From Mycobacterium sp. (GTDB lineage: Bacteria; Actinomycetota; Actinomycetes; Mycobacteriales; Mycobacteriaceae), in assembly GCA_018883075.1 (NCBI GenBank), contig VEQU01000008.1:1-55318 (forward strand): a DNA stretch of 55,318 nt. Direction: 5' to 3'. The notes under the pieces are model-generated. The model searched no databases. It was not told the origin of the DNA and saw only the letters and a list, made by a program, of their open reading frames with translations. Both the position numbers and the translations under genes were made by a program. Of this stretch, positions 33,040-44,153 are shown in pieces (the first letter of the stretch is position 1; every line of letters starts with the position of its first letter).

Positions 33040-35418
33040 CTATCGCCACACCCGCCTCGGTTCGCCGAGAACGCGGCCCTGGATCCACCAGGACGCCTCG
33101 ATCAGGGCGGCCGCCACCAGGCCGATCCCGATCGACCCGGCGGTGGCCTCCGCGTTGGACGGGTCCAGCATGAACGTCTTTCTGGCGATGGGCATCGCGA
33201 AGATCACCAGATAGCCCACCGCCGATGCGACCACCAACGCTATCCGCCACCACTGGTAGGGCCGTGCCACCACGGCCAGCACCCAGATCGCGCCGATCAG
33301 CAGAGTGATCAGTGCAGACGTCGATGCCTGGGTCTGCTCGACGGTGCTGCCGTCCCGGCCGGGATACGCCATCAGGTAGGAGAGCAACGTCGACAGGCCG
33401 ACGATCATCCCGGCGGGCAGTGCCGCAGTCATCACCCTGCGCACGAATCCGGTCCGGGCCCGTTCGTTATTGGGAGCCAGGGACAGGACGAAGGCCGGGA
33501 TACCGATGGTGAACCAGGCGGCGATGGTGACGTGAATGGGCTGGAAGGGGTAGAGCAACGGCTGGGTTCCGAACACTTTCGACGCAAGGCCCGCCAGACC
33601 CACCAGCAGTGCCAGCAGAACCGAATACACGGTCTTGGTGAGGAACAGGTTCGAGACCCGCTCGATGTTGCCGATGACCCTGCGCCCCTCGCCGACCACA
33701 TAGGGCAGCGTCGCGAACTTGTTGTCCAGCAGGACGATCTGGGCCACCGCCCGCGAGGCGGGGCTGCCCGATCCCATGGCCACACCGATGTCGGCGTCCT
33801 TGAGCGCCAGCACGTCGTTGACGCCGTCGCCGGTCATCGCGACGGTGTGGTCGCGCGCCTGCAGGGCGTGCACCATGGACCGTTTCTGGTCCGGCCGCAC
33901 ACGCCCGAAGGTGGTGTACTGCGCCATCGTGTCGGCGAGTTCGGCCTCGTCGTCCGGTAGCTCGCGGGCGTCCATCGTCTCGCCCTCCAGCCCCAGCGAG
34001 CCGGCGACGGCCCCCACGGAGACGGCGTTGTCGCCGGAGATCACCTTGACCGAGACATGCTGGGAGGCGAAGTAGTCCAGGGTGTCGCGGGCATCGGGCC
34101 GGATCCGCTGCTCGAGTACCACCAGCGCCCTGGGTGTGACGTCGCCGGGCGCGGCGGGGCTGTCGACACCGGTGTCCGAGGAGCCCAGCAGCAGCACCCG
34201 CAGACCTCGCCTGCCGATCTCCTCCGCGCGCATCGCGACCGGCGAGGACGGGTCGAGCAACACGTCCGGGGCGCCGATCACCCAGTTGCCGTGATCGCCG
34301 AAGGATGCGCCGCTCCACTTGGTGGCCGATTTGAACGGCGCCACGGCGGTCGCCGTCCAACCCGGCGGATTCCGATACGCCTCGGCGATGGCCTGCATAC
34401 TCGCGTTGGGATGGGAGTCGTCCGCGGCGAGGGCGGCAAGCGCGGCGGCGGGCAGTCCGTCATCGGTCCCGCCCACCGGTTCGCAGGCCGCGAGCCGCAT
34501 ACCGTTCTCGGTGAGCGTGCCCGTCTTGTCGGCGCAGACCACGTCGACCCGGGCAAGACCCTCGATGGCGGGAAGTTCCTGCACCAGACATTTTCGCCGC
34601 CCCAGTCGCACCACGCCGACAGCGAAGGCGATGGAGGTCATCAGCACAAGACCCTCGGGCACCATCGGGACCAGCGCACCCACCATGCGAAGCACCGACT
34701 CCCGCCAGCCCACTCCGGTGAGGAACAGTTGGGTGTAGACGATGAGCAGTCCGCTGGGCACCAGCAGGTAGGTGATGAACCGTAGGATCGTGCTGATTCC
34801 GCTGCGCAGTTCGGATCTCACCAGGGTGAACTTGCTGGCCTCCTCGGCCAGCCGGGCCGCATACGCCTCGCGGCCCACCTTGGTGGCGCGGTAGGCGCCG
34901 GTACCGGCCACGACGAAACTGCCCGACATCACCGGATCCCCGGTCACCTTGGCGATCGGGTCGGCCTCTCCGGTGAGCAGGGATTCGTCGATCTCCAGTG
35001 CACCGGCCTCGAGAAGGTCGCCGTCGACCACGATCTGATCACCGGGACCGATCTCGATGACGTCGTCGAGCACCACCTGATCCGGCGGCAGTGCGATCGT
35101 GCCGGCCTGGCGGCGCACGGTCGGCTTGGCCTGGCCGACGATCGCCAGGTTGTCGAGGGTCTTCTTAGCCCGCAGTTCCTGGATGATGCCGATCGCGCTG
35201 TTCGCGATGATGAGCAAGCCGAAAAGTCCGTTGATCAACGATCCGGTGGCGATGACGATCATCAGCAGAACGCCGAGGATGGCGTTGATGCGGGTGAGGA
35301 CGTTCGCCCGAACGATGTCGGCCACGCTGCGGGAGGCTCGGGCGGGGACGTCGTTGGTCTTGCCCTCGGCGACGCGGGCGGCGACCTCGGCGTCAGAGAG
35401 TCCGGCGGCCAGGGTCAT
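33040..35418 (-). CDS. ctpE: P-type cation-transporting ATPase CtpE (Ca2+ type)
   Basis: A 792-residue P-type ATPase. The actuator TGE is at 149-151 in [11 protein letters not shown], the membrane site [12 protein letters not shown] at 251-262, the phosphorylated DKTGT at 297-301, and the hinge [19 protein letters not shown] follows later. The PEGL membrane motif is of the Ca2+/P2-like type rather than the CPx heavy-metal type. M. smegmatis CtpE is known as a Ca2+ uptake ATPase needed for surface integrity. The start overlaps the stop of the beta-lactamase-like lipoprotein by 4 bp, as in the recalled Rv0907-Rv0908 pair. Confidence 0.95.
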   Translation of the reverse strand: MTLAAGLSDAEVAARVAEGKTNDVPARASRSVADIVRANVLTRINAILGVLLMIVIATGSLINGLFGLLIIANSAIGIIQELRAKKTLDNLAIVGQAKPTVRRQAGTIALPPDQVVLDDVIEIGPGDQIVVDGDLLEAGALEIDESLLTGEADPIAKVTGDPVMSGSFVVAGTGAYRATKVGREAYAARLAEEASKFTLVRSELRSGISTILRFITYLLVPSGLLIVYTQLFLTGVGWRESVLRMVGALVPMVPEGLVLMTSIAFAVGVVRLGRRKCLVQELPAIEGLARVDVVCADKTGTLTENGMRLAACEPVGGTDDGLPAAALAALAADDSHPNASMQAIAEAYRNPPGWTATAVAPFKSATKWSGASFGDHGNWVIGAPDVLLDPSSPVAMRAEEIGRRGLRVLLLGSSDTGVDSPAAPGDVTPRALVVLEQRIRPDARDTLDYFASQHVSVKVISGDNAVSVGAVAGSLGLEGETMDARELPDDEAELADTMAQYTTFGRVRPDQKRSMVHALQARDHTVAMTGDGVNDVLALKDADIGVAMGSGSPASRAVAQIVLLDNKFATLPYVVGEGRRVIGNIERVSNLFLTKTVYSVLLALLVGLAGLASKVFGTQPLLYPFQPIHVTIAAWFTIGIPAFVLSLAPNNERARTGFVRRVMTAALPAGMIVGLSTLLSYLMAYPGRDGSTVEQTQASTSALITLLIGAIWVLAVVARPYQWWRIALVVASAVGYLVIFAMPIARKTFMLDPSNAEATAGSIGIGLVAAALIEASWWIQGRVLGEPRRVWR

Positions 35419-36986
35419 CGGGTGAATGATCCCATCCCGTCGCCGTCAAGGAACTCCACCGTCATCGCATCACCGGCGAACGAGACCCCTGAGACACCCC
35501 GCGGCGGGAAGTTCTCCGAGACGAAGCTCATGGCGAACGTGTCAGCGTCCCAGTGCTTGAGGGCATAGGTGTCGGGCCGGGGTCCGAGTGAGAGCACCAA
35601 CCCTCCGTCCTTCTCGGCGACAGTGGCCGGTCCCCAGTAGTCGTTGGAGTAGGCGCCCGTGTACGCGGCGAGCGCGCGCGCCGGAACCGGACTGACGGGC
35701 GGCTGTTTGCCGGCCAGTTCCCCGAACGGCTGGCCCATCGCGGCGAACGCGCCGGCGTACAGCTTGCGCCAGTCGGAACGCACCTCGGAGAACTCGACCA
35801 GATCGGCGAACTCCGCGGTGAGCGTCTCGGGTATGCCGGAGGGCGAAGCGTTGGTCAACGCCACGATCGCGACGTCCGCGGCCGGGATGATGACCATATT
35901 GGTGGCCGCGCCCAATTCGAAGGCGCCGGAGTGGCTGAAGTGAACGCGCCCCGCCGGTGAGGTTGCGATGTTGAACCCGTACCCGTAGAACCCCGAACGC
36001 ATCGCCGGTTCATCCGCGGGGTTGGACACCATCTGCGGTGTCAGCGCCGGCAGTAGTGCTGATCCGTCGACGACACTCGATCCGTTGTAGCTGCCGTCGG
36101 CAAGCATCATCGTCAGCCAGTGCGTCATGTCGGTGACCGAGGCGCTGACGCCGCCGGCCGGGGACTGCGCGTCCGGATCGCGGGTGTAGCGGGGTTCGTA
36201 GGATCCGTCGGCTTTGACGTGCCCCACCGCCTTGTTGGGGCGCGACTCGAAGTCCGCGAACCGCGAACTGGTGGATGTCATGCCGAGCGGACGGTAGAGG
36301 ACCTCGGCGCTGAGGTCTTCCCAGGAGCGCCCGGACGACACGGCGACGGCCTCTGCGGCGGCTGTCAGCCCGAAGTTGGTGTAGGCGTAGGTGGTACGGA
36401 ACGGATCAAGCGGCAGCAGGCGCATCCGCTCGAGCACCGTCGCGCGGTCGTAGCCGAGATCCTCCAGCACGTCGCCGGCGTGGTCGGGAAGGCCGGAGCG
36501 GTGGGCGAAGAAGTCGCCGACGGTGACCATGCGGGTCACGGCCGGATCAGACAGCGCGAACCACGGCAGTCGCTCGACGACCGGGGTCTCCCAGCCGATG
36601 GAGCCGACTCCGACCTGGTGTGCCACCACTGTCGCCGCCAGCGGTTTGGACAGTGAGGCCAACTGGAACACGGTATCGGCGTCGACTGGCTGGCCGGTCC
36701 GGGTATTGCGGACCCCGAAACCTTTCGCGTACACGGTTTTTCCACCGTGCACAACGGCCACCGCCATACCAGGTATGCCCGAGGCCGCCATCAGCTCGTC
36801 GGCGATACCGTCCAGCTTCGCGACCGCCTCGGCGACTGCGTTCGGGGCAAGCGGAGTGGCCGCCGCGAGCGCCGGGGACACGTCCAGCGACGGTGGCGCG
36901 GCCGGCCCGGGGGCGGACGGTTCAGCGCACGCCGCTGCAGAGGCCACCAGAGCGACGCAGGCGGCGAGTCTGGCGAGTGCGGTCAT
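35415..36986 (-). CDS. Serine beta-lactamase-fold lipoprotein (class C/esterase-like)
   Basis: A 523-residue extracytoplasmic serine hydrolase. The N-terminal hydrophobic stretch ends with a lipobox-like ASAAAC (Cys20 from the ATG at 36986; a GTG three codons earlier is possible). The catalytic S-x-x-K is SLSK at 111-114 ([14 protein letters not shown]), the Tyr motif is YAYTNFG, and the third motif HSG lies in [18 protein letters not shown]-terminal beta-barrel-like region follows ([19 protein letters not shown]), as in penicillin-binding esterases. It may act as a peptidase or esterase rather than a drug-hydrolysing beta-lactamase. It is coupled by 4 bp to ctpE and follows the metallo-hydrolase by 33 bp. 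Confidence 0.9.
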   Translation of the reverse strand: MTALARLAACVALVASAAACAEPSAPGPAAPPSLDVSPALAAATPLAPNAVAEAVAKLDGIADELMAASGIPGMAVAVVHGGKTVYAKGFGVRNTRTGQPVDADTVFQLASLSKPLAATVVAHQVGVGSIGWETPVVERLPWFALSDPAVTRMVTVGDFFAHRSGLPDHAGDVLEDLGYDRATVLERMRLLPLDPFRTTYAYTNFGLTAAAEAVAVSSGRSWEDLSAEVLYRPLGMTSTSSRFADFESRPNKAVGHVKADGSYEPRYTRDPDAQSPAGGVSASVTDMTHWLTMMLADGSYNGSSVVDGSALLPALTPQMVSNPADEPAMRSGFYGYGFNIATSPAGRVHFSHSGAFELGAATNMVIIPAADVAIVALTNASPSGIPETLTAEFADLVEFSEVRSDWRKLYAGAFAAMGQPFGELAGKQPPVSPVPARALAAYTGAYSNDYWGPATVAEKDGGLVLSLGPRPDTYALKHWDADTFAMSFVSENFPPRGVSGVSFAGDAMTVEFLDGDGMGSFTR

Positions 36987-37019
36987 GGTGTGCACCGTAG
37001 TGCCCGGCCGGCCGGCGCC

Positions 37020-38177
37020 TCACAGCCGCCACCACAGGTCAAGGTCCTCCTCGAGGCCCGGCTCGCGGTCCGACGGTGCGCCGAGCACCCGGCCACCCGG
37101 CCTGGGCACCGCGATCTGCACCCCGGCTTCGCGGGCAGCGTCCAGCAGCCGATCGGCCGGCTCGGCCCACGGGTGGGGCGCCAGCCGGAAGGTGGCCCAG
37201 TGAATGGGGACCAGCACACCGGTGGCCTTGAGGTCCTGGTGGGCGCGGACGGCCTCCTCCGGGTTCATGTGGATGTCCGGCCAGGCCTTGTTGTAGGCGC
37301 CGATGGGCAGCAGCGTCAGATCGAACGGCCCGTGCGCGGATCCGATGTCGGCATAACTCCCGGTGTAGCCGCTGTCGCCGCCGAAGTAGGCGCGGTGCTG
37401 CGGCCCCGCGATGACCCAGGACGCCCACAGGGTGTTGTTGCGGGACAGGAACCGGCCGGAGAAGTGCCGGGCCGGAGTGCAGTGCAGCGTCAACTCGCCG
37501 ACGCGGGTGCTGGACTGCCAGTCCAGTTCGACGATGCGCTCAGCGGGGATCCCCCACTCGCGCAGATGCGCTCCCACCCCCAGCGGGGTCAGGAACGGTG
37601 CGCGCTGGGTGCGCGCCAGCGTGCGTACCGTCGCCATGTCCAAGTGGTCGTAGTGGTCGTGACTGATCACCACCGCATCGAGCGCCGGCAGCGCCTCCAG
37701 TGCCACAGGCGGCGGATGCAACCGCTGTGGCCCGATCGAGCGCGACGGCGAGCAGCGCTGGCTCCACACCGGGTCGGTGAGCAGTCGGTAGCCGTCGATT
37801 TCGATCAGCGCGGTGGCGTGGCCGAACCAGGTGACCGCCAGCGGCGTAGCGGCCGACGGCGCGCGCGGGTCTGCCAGTGGCACGGGCGAGCGCGGTCTGC
37901 TGTCCGACGAACCGGAGAACACCTCGAAGATGACGAGCCGGTTCTCCTCGGCGTCGAGTTTCACCGCCGAGGAAGGCTCGAGGTTGTGGAACACGCCACC
38001 GCGGTAGTTCGGCGAACCCTCGGCCGCCGCGCGGATGGCGGCTGGGCCGGCGCCCAGTGCGGCTGGCGCCTCACGCAGCGCGCGCAGCGCCCATCCGCCC
38101 GCGGCCAGCGTGGCGGTTCCGGCGGCCAGCCGTACCGTCGCCTTCCCGGCCGGCACCAACGATGCCAATGAGGGCAC
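37020..38177 (-). CDS. Metallo-beta-lactamase-fold hydrolase (NAPE-PLD-like)
   Basis: A 385-residue protein with the HxHxDH zinc motif at 173-178 (VVISHDHYDHLD) in the MBL fold, plus VTWFGHATALIEIDGYRLLT, LHCTPARHFSGRFL, YFGGDSGYTGSYADIG and the C-terminal LVPIHWATFRLAPHPWAEP. These fit the N-acylphosphatidylethanolamine phospholipase D-like branch, so a lipid phosphodiester is a reasonable substrate guess. The start is GTG at 38177: GGAGG stands 9 bases upstream inside the end of the preceding gene. It follows echA6 by 2 bp. The N-terminal 40 residues (GKATVRLAAGTATLAAGGWA) are hydrophobic and may anchor it. It matches the recalled Rv0906. Confidence 0.9.
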   Translation of the reverse strand: MPSLASLVPAGKATVRLAAGTATLAAGGWALRALREAPAALGAGPAAIRAAAEGSPNYRGGVFHNLEPSSAVKLDAEENRLVIFEVFSGSSDSRPRSPVPLADPRAPSAATPLAVTWFGHATALIEIDGYRLLTDPVWSQRCSPSRSIGPQRLHPPPVALEALPALDAVVISHDHYDHLDMATVRTLARTQRAPFLTPLGVGAHLREWGIPAERIVELDWQSSTRVGELTLHCTPARHFSGRFLSRNNTLWASWVIAGPQHRAYFGGDSGYTGSYADIGSAHGPFDLTLLPIGAYNKAWPDIHMNPEEAVRAHQDLKATGVLVPIHWATFRLAPHPWAEPADRLLDAAREAGVQIAVPRPGGRVLGAPSDREPGLEEDLDLWWRL

Positions 38178-38179
38178 GC

Positions 38180-38911
38180 TCAGGCCCCTCCGAACCTCGG
38201 CGCGCGCTTCTCCACCCGCGCCACCTGGGCCTCGATCACATCTGCGCTGCCCCACGCGGCGTCGAACATCGCCTTGTGCAACTCCGACTGATCCTCGTAC
38301 GCGCCATCGTCGTTGAGCACACGCTTGGAGTGGCGCACCGACAGTGGTGCGAGTCCGGCGATCTCCGCGGCCCACGCCTGGGCGTCGGCCAGCGTGCCGA
38401 TGCGGTTGGCCATACCGGTGAGCAGGGCGGTCTGGGCGTCCATCTTCTCCGCGGCGAGCAACATGGCCCGCGCCCGGCCGTGGCCGGCAAGGGAGGCGAG
38501 CCGGCGAATGCTCCAGTTGTCCAGCGCCAGTCCATATCTGGCGATGGGGAACTGGAAGAAGGCCTCAGGTGCCACCACCCGCAGATCGCAGATCATCGCC
38601 AGCTGCACGCCGGCGCCGATCGCCGGCCCGTTGACCGCCGCGATCACCGGCACCGGCACCGCGTCGATGGCCTTGTTCAGGGCGATCGCCTTGTCAGGGA
38701 AGTTCGCCGCGAACACGTCGCCGGAGAGGTCCGCCCCCGCGCAGAACACCGTCCCCGCCCCGGTGATCACGATGGCCCGAACATCATCGGCGGCCGCCTT
38801 CTCGACGGCCTCGCGCAGCATGTCGGCCAGCTCGGAATTGAGTGCGTTACGCCGCTCGGGTCGCTGCAACTCGATGGTCGTCACGTCACCGGCGCGCTCG
38901 ATCCCGATCAT
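38180..38911 (-). CDS. echA6: Enoyl-CoA hydratase-fold protein EchA6
   Basis: A 243-residue crotonase-fold protein, the same length as I recall for M. tuberculosis EchA6. Seen are [36 protein letters not shown] and [20 protein letters not shown]. EchA6 is reported to bind acyl-CoAs without hydratase activity and to shuttle precursors into mycolic-acid synthesis. The neighbour order (metallo-hydrolase, beta-lactamase-like lipoprotein, ctpE) supports the assignment. The ATG at 38911 lies 9 bp after a phosphoribosyltransferase gene. Confidence 0.9.
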   Translation of the reverse strand: MIGIERAGDVTTIELQRPERRNALNSELADMLREAVEKAAADDVRAIVITGAGTVFCAGADLSGDVFAANFPDKAIALNKAIDAVPVPVIAAVNGPAIGAGVQLAMICDLRVVAPEAFFQFPIARYGLALDNWSIRRLASLAGHGRARAMLLAAEKMDAQTALLTGMANRIGTLADAQAWAAEIAGLAPLSVRHSKRVLNDDGAYEDQSELHKAMFDAAWGSADVIEAQVARVEKRAPRFGGA

Positions 38912-38920
38912 GGGAGAAGC

Positions 38921-39568
38921 CTACTGGCCGGTCCGCGGCGTGCCGGTCCGGAGCAAGTCGCACACCTCGTCGTCGGAGGTCTGCCCGAAATCGCGGTACC
39001 CCTGGCCCACGGCGACGAATCCGGGCGGCGCACCCAGGCAGACCACGTCATCGGCGACCGCACCCAACGCGGCGACGGTGTCCGGGGCGCCGATCGGGGC
39101 GGCCAGGATCACCCGGGCCGCCCCGGACTCACGGGCCACCATGGCGGCCGCCCGTGCGGTGGCACCGGTGGCGAAACCGTCGTCGACGATGATCGCGACC
39201 CGGCCCGCGAGCGCCACCCCGGGCACACCGCCGCGGTAGCGGCTGCGCCGCCGCTCCAACTCCGCCCGCTCGGTCTCCTCGACCCGCGCCACCTCATCGT
39301 CGGTGAGTCCGGCGTGGCGCAGCACCGCGTCGTTGAACACCCGCACGCCGCCCTCCCCGATGGCGCCGAAGGCCAGTTCCGGCTGCCGCGGAACACCGAG
39401 TTTGCGCACCAGCAGAACATCCAGCGGCGCGCCGAGGGCGTGGGCCACCTCGGCGGCCACCGGCACTCCGCCGCGCGGCAGACCCAGCACGACGGTGTCC
39501 GGGCCGCGGTAGGCCAGCAGAGCCCCGGCGAGATGGCGGCCGGCGTCCGCCCGGTCTTCGAACCTCAC
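38921..39568 (-). CDS. Phosphoribosyltransferase-fold protein
   Basis: A 215-residue type-I PRTase-fold protein. The PRPP-binding loop is VAIIVDDGFATGATARAAAM, with the Asp-Asp and the Gly-Ala-Thr turn. The N-terminal RFEDRADAGRHLAGALLAY and LGLPRGGVPVAAEVAHALGA are typical of the broad mycobacterial PRTase/Rv0571c-like group, whose base is unknown. I chose GTG at 39568 because it overlaps the ABC-transporter stop in the form GTGA; a GTG 18 bp upstream (39586) is the alternative. It sits between an exporter and echA6 in a tight minus-strand run. Confidence 0.85.
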   Translation of the reverse strand: MRFEDRADAGRHLAGALLAYRGPDTVVLGLPRGGVPVAAEVAHALGAPLDVLLVRKLGVPRQPELAFGAIGEGGVRVFNDAVLRHAGLTDDEVARVEETERAELERRRSRYRGGVPGVALAGRVAIIVDDGFATGATARAAAMVARESGAARVILAAPIGAPDTVAALGAVADDVVCLGAPPGFVAVGQGYRDFGQTSDDEVCDLLRTGTPRTGQ

Positions 39569-41385
39569 GCGAGCGAGTCCGTCCACGCCCGGTGCAGCGC
39601 CGCATAGCGGCCGCGTGCACCGACGAGGTCGCCTGGGGCACCGTCCTCGACGACGGCGCCGTTCTCGACCACGAGCACACGATCGGCGATCTCGACGGTG
39701 GATAGGCGGTGGGCGATGATCAGCGCGGTACGTCCGGCCAGCACGGTGCGCAGCGCGCGCTGCACCTGCCGCTCGCTGGGGATGTCGAGCGCTGAGGTTG
39801 CCTCGTCGAGGATCAGCACGGCGGGGTCGGCCAGGAACGCGCGGGCGAACGCGACGAGTTGGCGCTGGCCGGCCGACAGCCGTCCGCCACGCTTGGCGAC
39901 GTCGGTGCCGAATCCCTCCGGCAGGGTGTCGATGAACTCCTCGGCCCCGACGGCGGCGGCTGCCTGCCGGACCTCCGCGTCGGTGGCGTCGGGGCGGCCG
40001 AAGCGGATGTTGTCGGCGACCGATCCGGCGAAGAGGAAATTCTCCTGGGTGACCATGACGACGTGACGGCGCAGATCGCTCTGGGCTATCCGGCGCAGAT
40101 CGACGCCGTCGAGGGTGACCGACCCGTCCTGCGGGTCGTAGAAGCGGGCGATGAGTTTGGCGATGGTGGTCTTGCCCGCCCCAGTGGTGCCGACGAGTGC
40201 GACGGTCTGGCCGGCCGGCACGCGCAACGACAGGTGCGCGATGACGGGCCGGTCGGCGACGTAGCCGAAGGACACCTCATTGAGGGCGACGTCGCCGCGC
40301 ACTGTCCCGGTGCGCACCGGGTCGGAGGGATCGGTGATCGCCGGCCGGACGCCGAGGACGCCGGCGATCTTCTCCAGTGCCGCCGACGCCGACTGGAAGG
40401 TGTTGAAGAACTGGGAGATCTCCTGCATGGGCTCGAAGAACATCCGGAGATACAGCAGGAACGCCGCCAGGGTGCCGATCGTCATCTGCTCGTTGAGCAC
40501 CCGGTATCCGCCGTAGAGCAGCACCACCCCGGTGGTGAGGTTGCCGACGAGTTTGACGCCGGGCATGAACACAGCGAGCAACTGGAACGCTCGTTCGTTG
40601 ACGGCGCGGTACCCGTCGGCGACGTCGTCGAAGATCTCCTGATTACGGACCTGTCTGCGGTATGCCTGCACGGCCTTGATACCGGTCATCGTTTCGACGA
40701 ACTGCACGATCACCAGGGCCGCGCTTTCGCGCACCTTCCGGTAGTTCTTCGCCGACTCGGCGGTGAACCACCACACCAGCGCGACCAGCACGGGGAACGC
40801 GGCCAGGCACATCAGTCCGAGCCGGACGTCGAGGACCACCAGCAGGACTGCGGTCCCGAACAGCGTGAGAACGGCGGTGACGAGACTGTCGAAGCCGGTC
40901 TCCAGCATGTCCTGGATGGCCTCGACGTCATTGGTGGACCGGCTGACCACCCGGCCCGAGGTGTAGCGGTCGTGGAAGGCGATATCGAGTCGCTGGAAGT
41001 GGCGGAACAGCCGGCGGCGCAGTTCCAACAGCACCCGCTGGCCGATACGCCCGGAGGCGTTGAGGAACACCATCCGGCTGATCGCCTGGACAACGACCAG
41101 CCCGCACAGAGCTGCGACGACGATCGTCAGCTCGGACGCCGGGCCGCCGGCCAGCAGTGGCGGGATGGCGCGGTCGATACCGCGCTGCACCAGTAATGGA
41201 ACCGCCAGGCGCGCGGCGTTTTCCACGACAACAACCACGGCGAGCAGCGCGACCGCCATCCGGTAGGGCCGCAGCAGCGATCCCAGCAGCGCGCGGGCAC
41301 CCGGACCGTCGCTCATGCTGTCCGGCGATTCGGGTTCCTCGCCGGCGTTCTCGTCGAGCTTTCCGCGCCAGTCGGTGGCCGTCAT
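39565..41385 (-). CDS. ABC exporter half-transporter, subunit 2 (intact Walker B)
   Basis: A 606-residue half-exporter with an N-terminal six-helix type-IV membrane domain (about 40-330) and a C-terminal ATPase. Walker A is LVGTTGAGKTTIAKLI, the signature is LSAGQRQLVAFARA rather than the usual LSGGQ, and Walker B VLILDEATSALD has the catalytic Glu; the H-loop is ALIIAHRLSTVE. It starts 4 bp inside the previous subunit's stop, so the two form a heterodimer. In asymmetric exporters one site is weak: here the altered LSAGQ of this subunit would face the altered Walker B of its partner. The cargo is unknown. Confidence 0.93.
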   Translation of the reverse strand: MTATDWRGKLDENAGEEPESPDSMSDGPGARALLGSLLRPYRMAVALLAVVVVVENAARLAVPLLVQRGIDRAIPPLLAGGPASELTIVVAALCGLVVVQAISRMVFLNASGRIGQRVLLELRRRLFRHFQRLDIAFHDRYTSGRVVSRSTNDVEAIQDMLETGFDSLVTAVLTLFGTAVLLVVLDVRLGLMCLAAFPVLVALVWWFTAESAKNYRKVRESAALVIVQFVETMTGIKAVQAYRRQVRNQEIFDDVADGYRAVNERAFQLLAVFMPGVKLVGNLTTGVVLLYGGYRVLNEQMTIGTLAAFLLYLRMFFEPMQEISQFFNTFQSASAALEKIAGVLGVRPAITDPSDPVRTGTVRGDVALNEVSFGYVADRPVIAHLSLRVPAGQTVALVGTTGAGKTTIAKLIARFYDPQDGSVTLDGVDLRRIAQSDLRRHVVMVTQENFLFAGSVADNIRFGRPDATDAEVRQAAAAVGAEEFIDTLPEGFGTDVAKRGGRLSAGQRQLVAFARAFLADPAVLILDEATSALDIPSERQVQRALRTVLAGRTALIIAHRLSTVEIADRVLVVENGAVVEDGAPGDLVGARGRYAALHRAWTDSLA

Positions 41386-43346
41386 CGCCGCGGATCCTCA
41401 TAGGCGGCGTAACCGGACGGGCCACGGACCGCCGAGCGGGTGCCCTCGGCCTCCACGTAGTCGGTCTCAAGGCGGCGGCGCGCGTCGTCATCCTCCCAGT
41501 CCGGATGCGGCGAGGATCCGTCATCGAGTTCGTCGTCAGCGGCGAGCAGGTACCGGTAGCGCGGAACCGTCGCCAGCAACTGCTCGTGTGTCCCGACGTG
41601 GGTGATGGTTCCGGCGCCGTCGACGGTGTCCAGCAACGCGACTTTGTCCGCCAGCAGCACCGTCGAGGCACGATGCGCGACAACGACTCCCGTGACGTCG
41701 GACAGCACGGTGCGCAGCGCGGCGGTGACGGCCGCCTCGGTGTGCATGTCCAGTGCGGACAGTGTGTCGTCGAGGATCAGGATCCGCGGGCGCGCCAGGA
41801 TCGCGCGGGCCAGTGCAAGACGCTGACGCTGTCCCCCCGACAGGCTCATCCCCTGCTCGCCGATGCGGGTCTGAAGTCCGAAGGGAAGGTCGTAGACGAA
41901 TCGCGCGGCGGCGATGTCGATGGCGCGGGCCAGCTCGTCGTCGTCGGCGTCCGGGCGGCCCAGTCGAAGGTTCTCCGCCACGGACATCGAGAACAGTGTC
42001 GGGTCCTCGAAAGCGACGGCCACCACCGACCGAAGCGTCGACAGGGTCAGTTCGCGGATGTCCACGCCGTCGATGGTTATCCGGCCCTCGGTGACGTCGT
42101 AGAGCCGCGGGATCAAACCGGCCAGCACCGATTTCCCCGATCCGGTGGCGCCCACCAGGGCCAGTGTCTGGCCCGGTTCGACGGTCAGGTTCACATCGCG
42201 CAGCACCGGAGTCTGTGAATCCGGGAAGCGGAAGCCGACGCTGTCGAAGACCAGCCTGCCGCCGCGCGGCAACCGGTCGCGCGCGCCGTCGGTGATCTCG
42301 GTGGGCGCGTCGAAGATCTCAGCGATGCGGTTGGCCGCGGTCATCGCCTCCTGGGTCATCGACAGCAGGAAACCCAGTGAGGCGATCGGCCACACCAGCG
42401 ACAGCATCATGGTGATGAACGCGACCAGCGTGCCCAGGGTGACCAGGCCGTGACCCGCCGCGTAGGCGCCGAATCCCAGCACCAGGATCAGCGTGATGTT
42501 CGGAATGACCTCCAGCAGGGTCCAGAATCTCGCGGCGACCGAGACCTTGCGGACCTGGGTGCGGTACAGCTCTTCGGCCTCGTGGTCGAATCGCTCGAAG
42601 ACGTAGTCCTCGCGGCCGAAGGACTTCACCGTGCGCACACCCAGCGCGGCCTCTTCGACTGCGGTGGCCACGTGGCCGGTCCGGTCCTGCGCCTCGCGCG
42701 ACAGCGCGGTGAATGCGCGCTCGAATCGCAGCATGGTCACCGATACCGGTACCACCGAGAGCAGGACGACCACGCCGAGCGGCCAGTACATCGCGAGCAG
42801 GATCGCGGTGACGATCACGATCTGCAGGATGTTCAGCATGAGGAACACCAGGCCGAACGACAGCAGCCGCCGAATAGTGCTGAGGTCGTTCATGATCCGC
42901 GAGAGCAGCTGCCCGGACTGCCAGCGGCCGTGGAACGACATCGGCAGGATCTGCAACCGGGCGTAGATGTCCTTGCGGATATCGGCCTCGACTCCCATGG
43001 TGGCGCGGGCCACCAGCCAGCGGCGGATGAACCACAGCGCGGCCTCGGCGACACCGACGGCCACGGCGACGGAGCCGACCACCCACAGGCCGCGAGGGTC
43101 CTGGTTGCGCACCGGGCCGTCGATCACCGCCTTGGTCATCAGCGGAACGGCAACCGTGGCGGCCAGGCTGAGCATGGCCACCACGATCATCGCGATCCAG
43201 CGCGCCCGGTAGGGCATCAGATAGGGCATCAGGCGCAACAGATCGGAGGCGGTGCGCACCCGCGCGGGCGGCGGGGCGATACGCGGTTGCGACAGCTGCC
43301 CGCCCCTCGTCACCACGTCCACGGCCGAATCATCTCCTGCGTTCAC
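41382..43346 (-). CDS. ABC exporter half-transporter, subunit 1 (degenerate Walker B)
   Basis: A 654-residue half-exporter. The membrane domain spans about 40-340 and the ATPase follows, with Walker [20 protein letters not shown], an intact [15 protein letters not shown] signature, and Walker B reading [12 protein letters not shown], with Asp where the catalytic Glu should be. The His of the H-loop is present ([11 protein letters not shown]). This is the catalytically impaired partner of an asymmetric heterodimer, as in BmrCD or TM287/288. The C-terminal tail after about 600 is acidic and Arg-rich. It is the first gene of the long minus-strand run and is divergent from prrA (80 bp). Confidence 0.93.
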   Translation of the reverse strand: MNAGDDSAVDVVTRGGQLSQPRIAPPPARVRTASDLLRLMPYLMPYRARWIAMIVVAMLSLAATVAVPLMTKAVIDGPVRNQDPRGLWVVGSVAVAVGVAEAALWFIRRWLVARATMGVEADIRKDIYARLQILPMSFHGRWQSGQLLSRIMNDLSTIRRLLSFGLVFLMLNILQIVIVTAILLAMYWPLGVVVLLSVVPVSVTMLRFERAFTALSREAQDRTGHVATAVEEAALGVRTVKSFGREDYVFERFDHEAEELYRTQVRKVSVAARFWTLLEVIPNITLILVLGFGAYAAGHGLVTLGTLVAFITMMLSLVWPIASLGFLLSMTQEAMTAANRIAEIFDAPTEITDGARDRLPRGGRLVFDSVGFRFPDSQTPVLRDVNLTVEPGQTLALVGATGSGKSVLAGLIPRLYDVTEGRITIDGVDIRELTLSTLRSVVAVAFEDPTLFSMSVAENLRLGRPDADDDELARAIDIAAARFVYDLPFGLQTRIGEQGMSLSGGQRQRLALARAILARPRILILDDTLSALDMHTEAAVTAALRTVLSDVTGVVVAHRASTVLLADKVALLDTVDGAGTITHVGTHEQLLATVPRYRYLLAADDELDDGSSPHPDWEDDDARRRLETDYVEAEGTRSAVRGPSGYAAYEDPRR

Positions 43347-43426
43347 GCCCGTCCGACCCCGTCCCCGATCTTGTCATGCTGCCCCACGGCCATGCCTCCC
43401 GCTCAGTGCTTGCGGTTTCCGGCAAG

Positions 43427-44137
43427 ATGGGAGCCATGGACAGCGGGTCTGCGTCGCCGCGCGTGCTGGTGGTCGACGACGACCCCGACGTGTTGGCCTC
43501 CCTCGAACGGGGCCTGCGACTCTCCGGCTTCGAGGTGGCCACCGCCGTCGACGGAGCGGAGGCCCTGCGAAGCGCCACCGAGACCCGCCCGGACGCCATC
43601 GTCCTCGACATCAACATGCCGGTTCTCGACGGCGTAAGCGTGGTCACGGCGCTGCGGGCGATGGACAACGACGTTCCGGTGTGTGTTCTTTCCGCCCGCA
43701 GTTCGGTGGATGACCGGGTCGCCGGATTGGAGGCCGGCGCCGACGACTATCTGGTCAAGCCGTTCGTCCTCGCCGAACTGGTGGCCCGGGTGAAGGCGCT
43801 GTTGCGCCGCCGCGGCGCATCGGCGACGTTCTCCTCGGAGACCATCGCGGTCGGTCCACTCGAGGTGGACATCCCCGGCCGGCGCGCCCGGGTCAACGGC
43901 GTGGACGTCGACCTGACCAAGCGGGAGTTCGATCTGCTGGCCGTGCTCGCCGAGCACAAGACTGCCGTGCTGAGCCGCGCGCAACTGCTCGAACTGGTCT
44001 GGGGTTACGACTTCGCGGCCGACACCAACGTGGTGGACGTGTTCATCGGCTACCTCCGGCGCAAACTCGAGGCCGGCGGCGCGCCACGTCTGCTGCACAC
44101 AGTCCGCGGCGTCGGGTTCGTACTGCGCAACCAGTAG
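43427..44137 (+). CDS. prrA: OmpR-type response regulator PrrA
   Basis: A 236-residue two-domain regulator. The receiver domain has [18 protein letters not shown], phosphoacceptor D61 in [13 protein letters not shown], and the switch Lys in [19 protein letters not shown]. The winged-helix C-terminus has [20 protein letters not shown] and [13 protein letters not shown]. The wording is nearly that of M. tuberculosis PrrA as I remember it, including length if the ATG at 43427 (MGAMDSG) is used; ATG 43436 is possible. In M. tuberculosis the kinase gene prrB follows immediately. Here only 16 bp separate the stop from the convergent arfC, so prrB is missing at this place. Confidence 0.93.
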   Translation: MGAMDSGSASPRVLVVDDDPDVLASLERGLRLSGFEVATAVDGAEALRSATETRPDAIVLDINMPVLDGVSVVTALRAMDNDVPVCVLSARSSVDDRVAGLEAGADDYLVKPFVLAELVARVKALLRRRGASATFSSETIAVGPLEVDIPGRRARVNGVDVDLTKREFDLLAVLAEHKTAVLSRAQLLELVWGYDFAADTNVVDVFIGYLRRKLEAGGAPRLLHTVRGVGFVLRNQ

Positions 44138-44153
44138 TCAGCACAGGTAGCGG

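Noticed and set aside
44138-44153. Remnant of prrB
   Set aside because: Only 16 bp lie between prrA and arfC, and no kinase-like sequence is visible in any frame, so there is no pseudogene to annotate.
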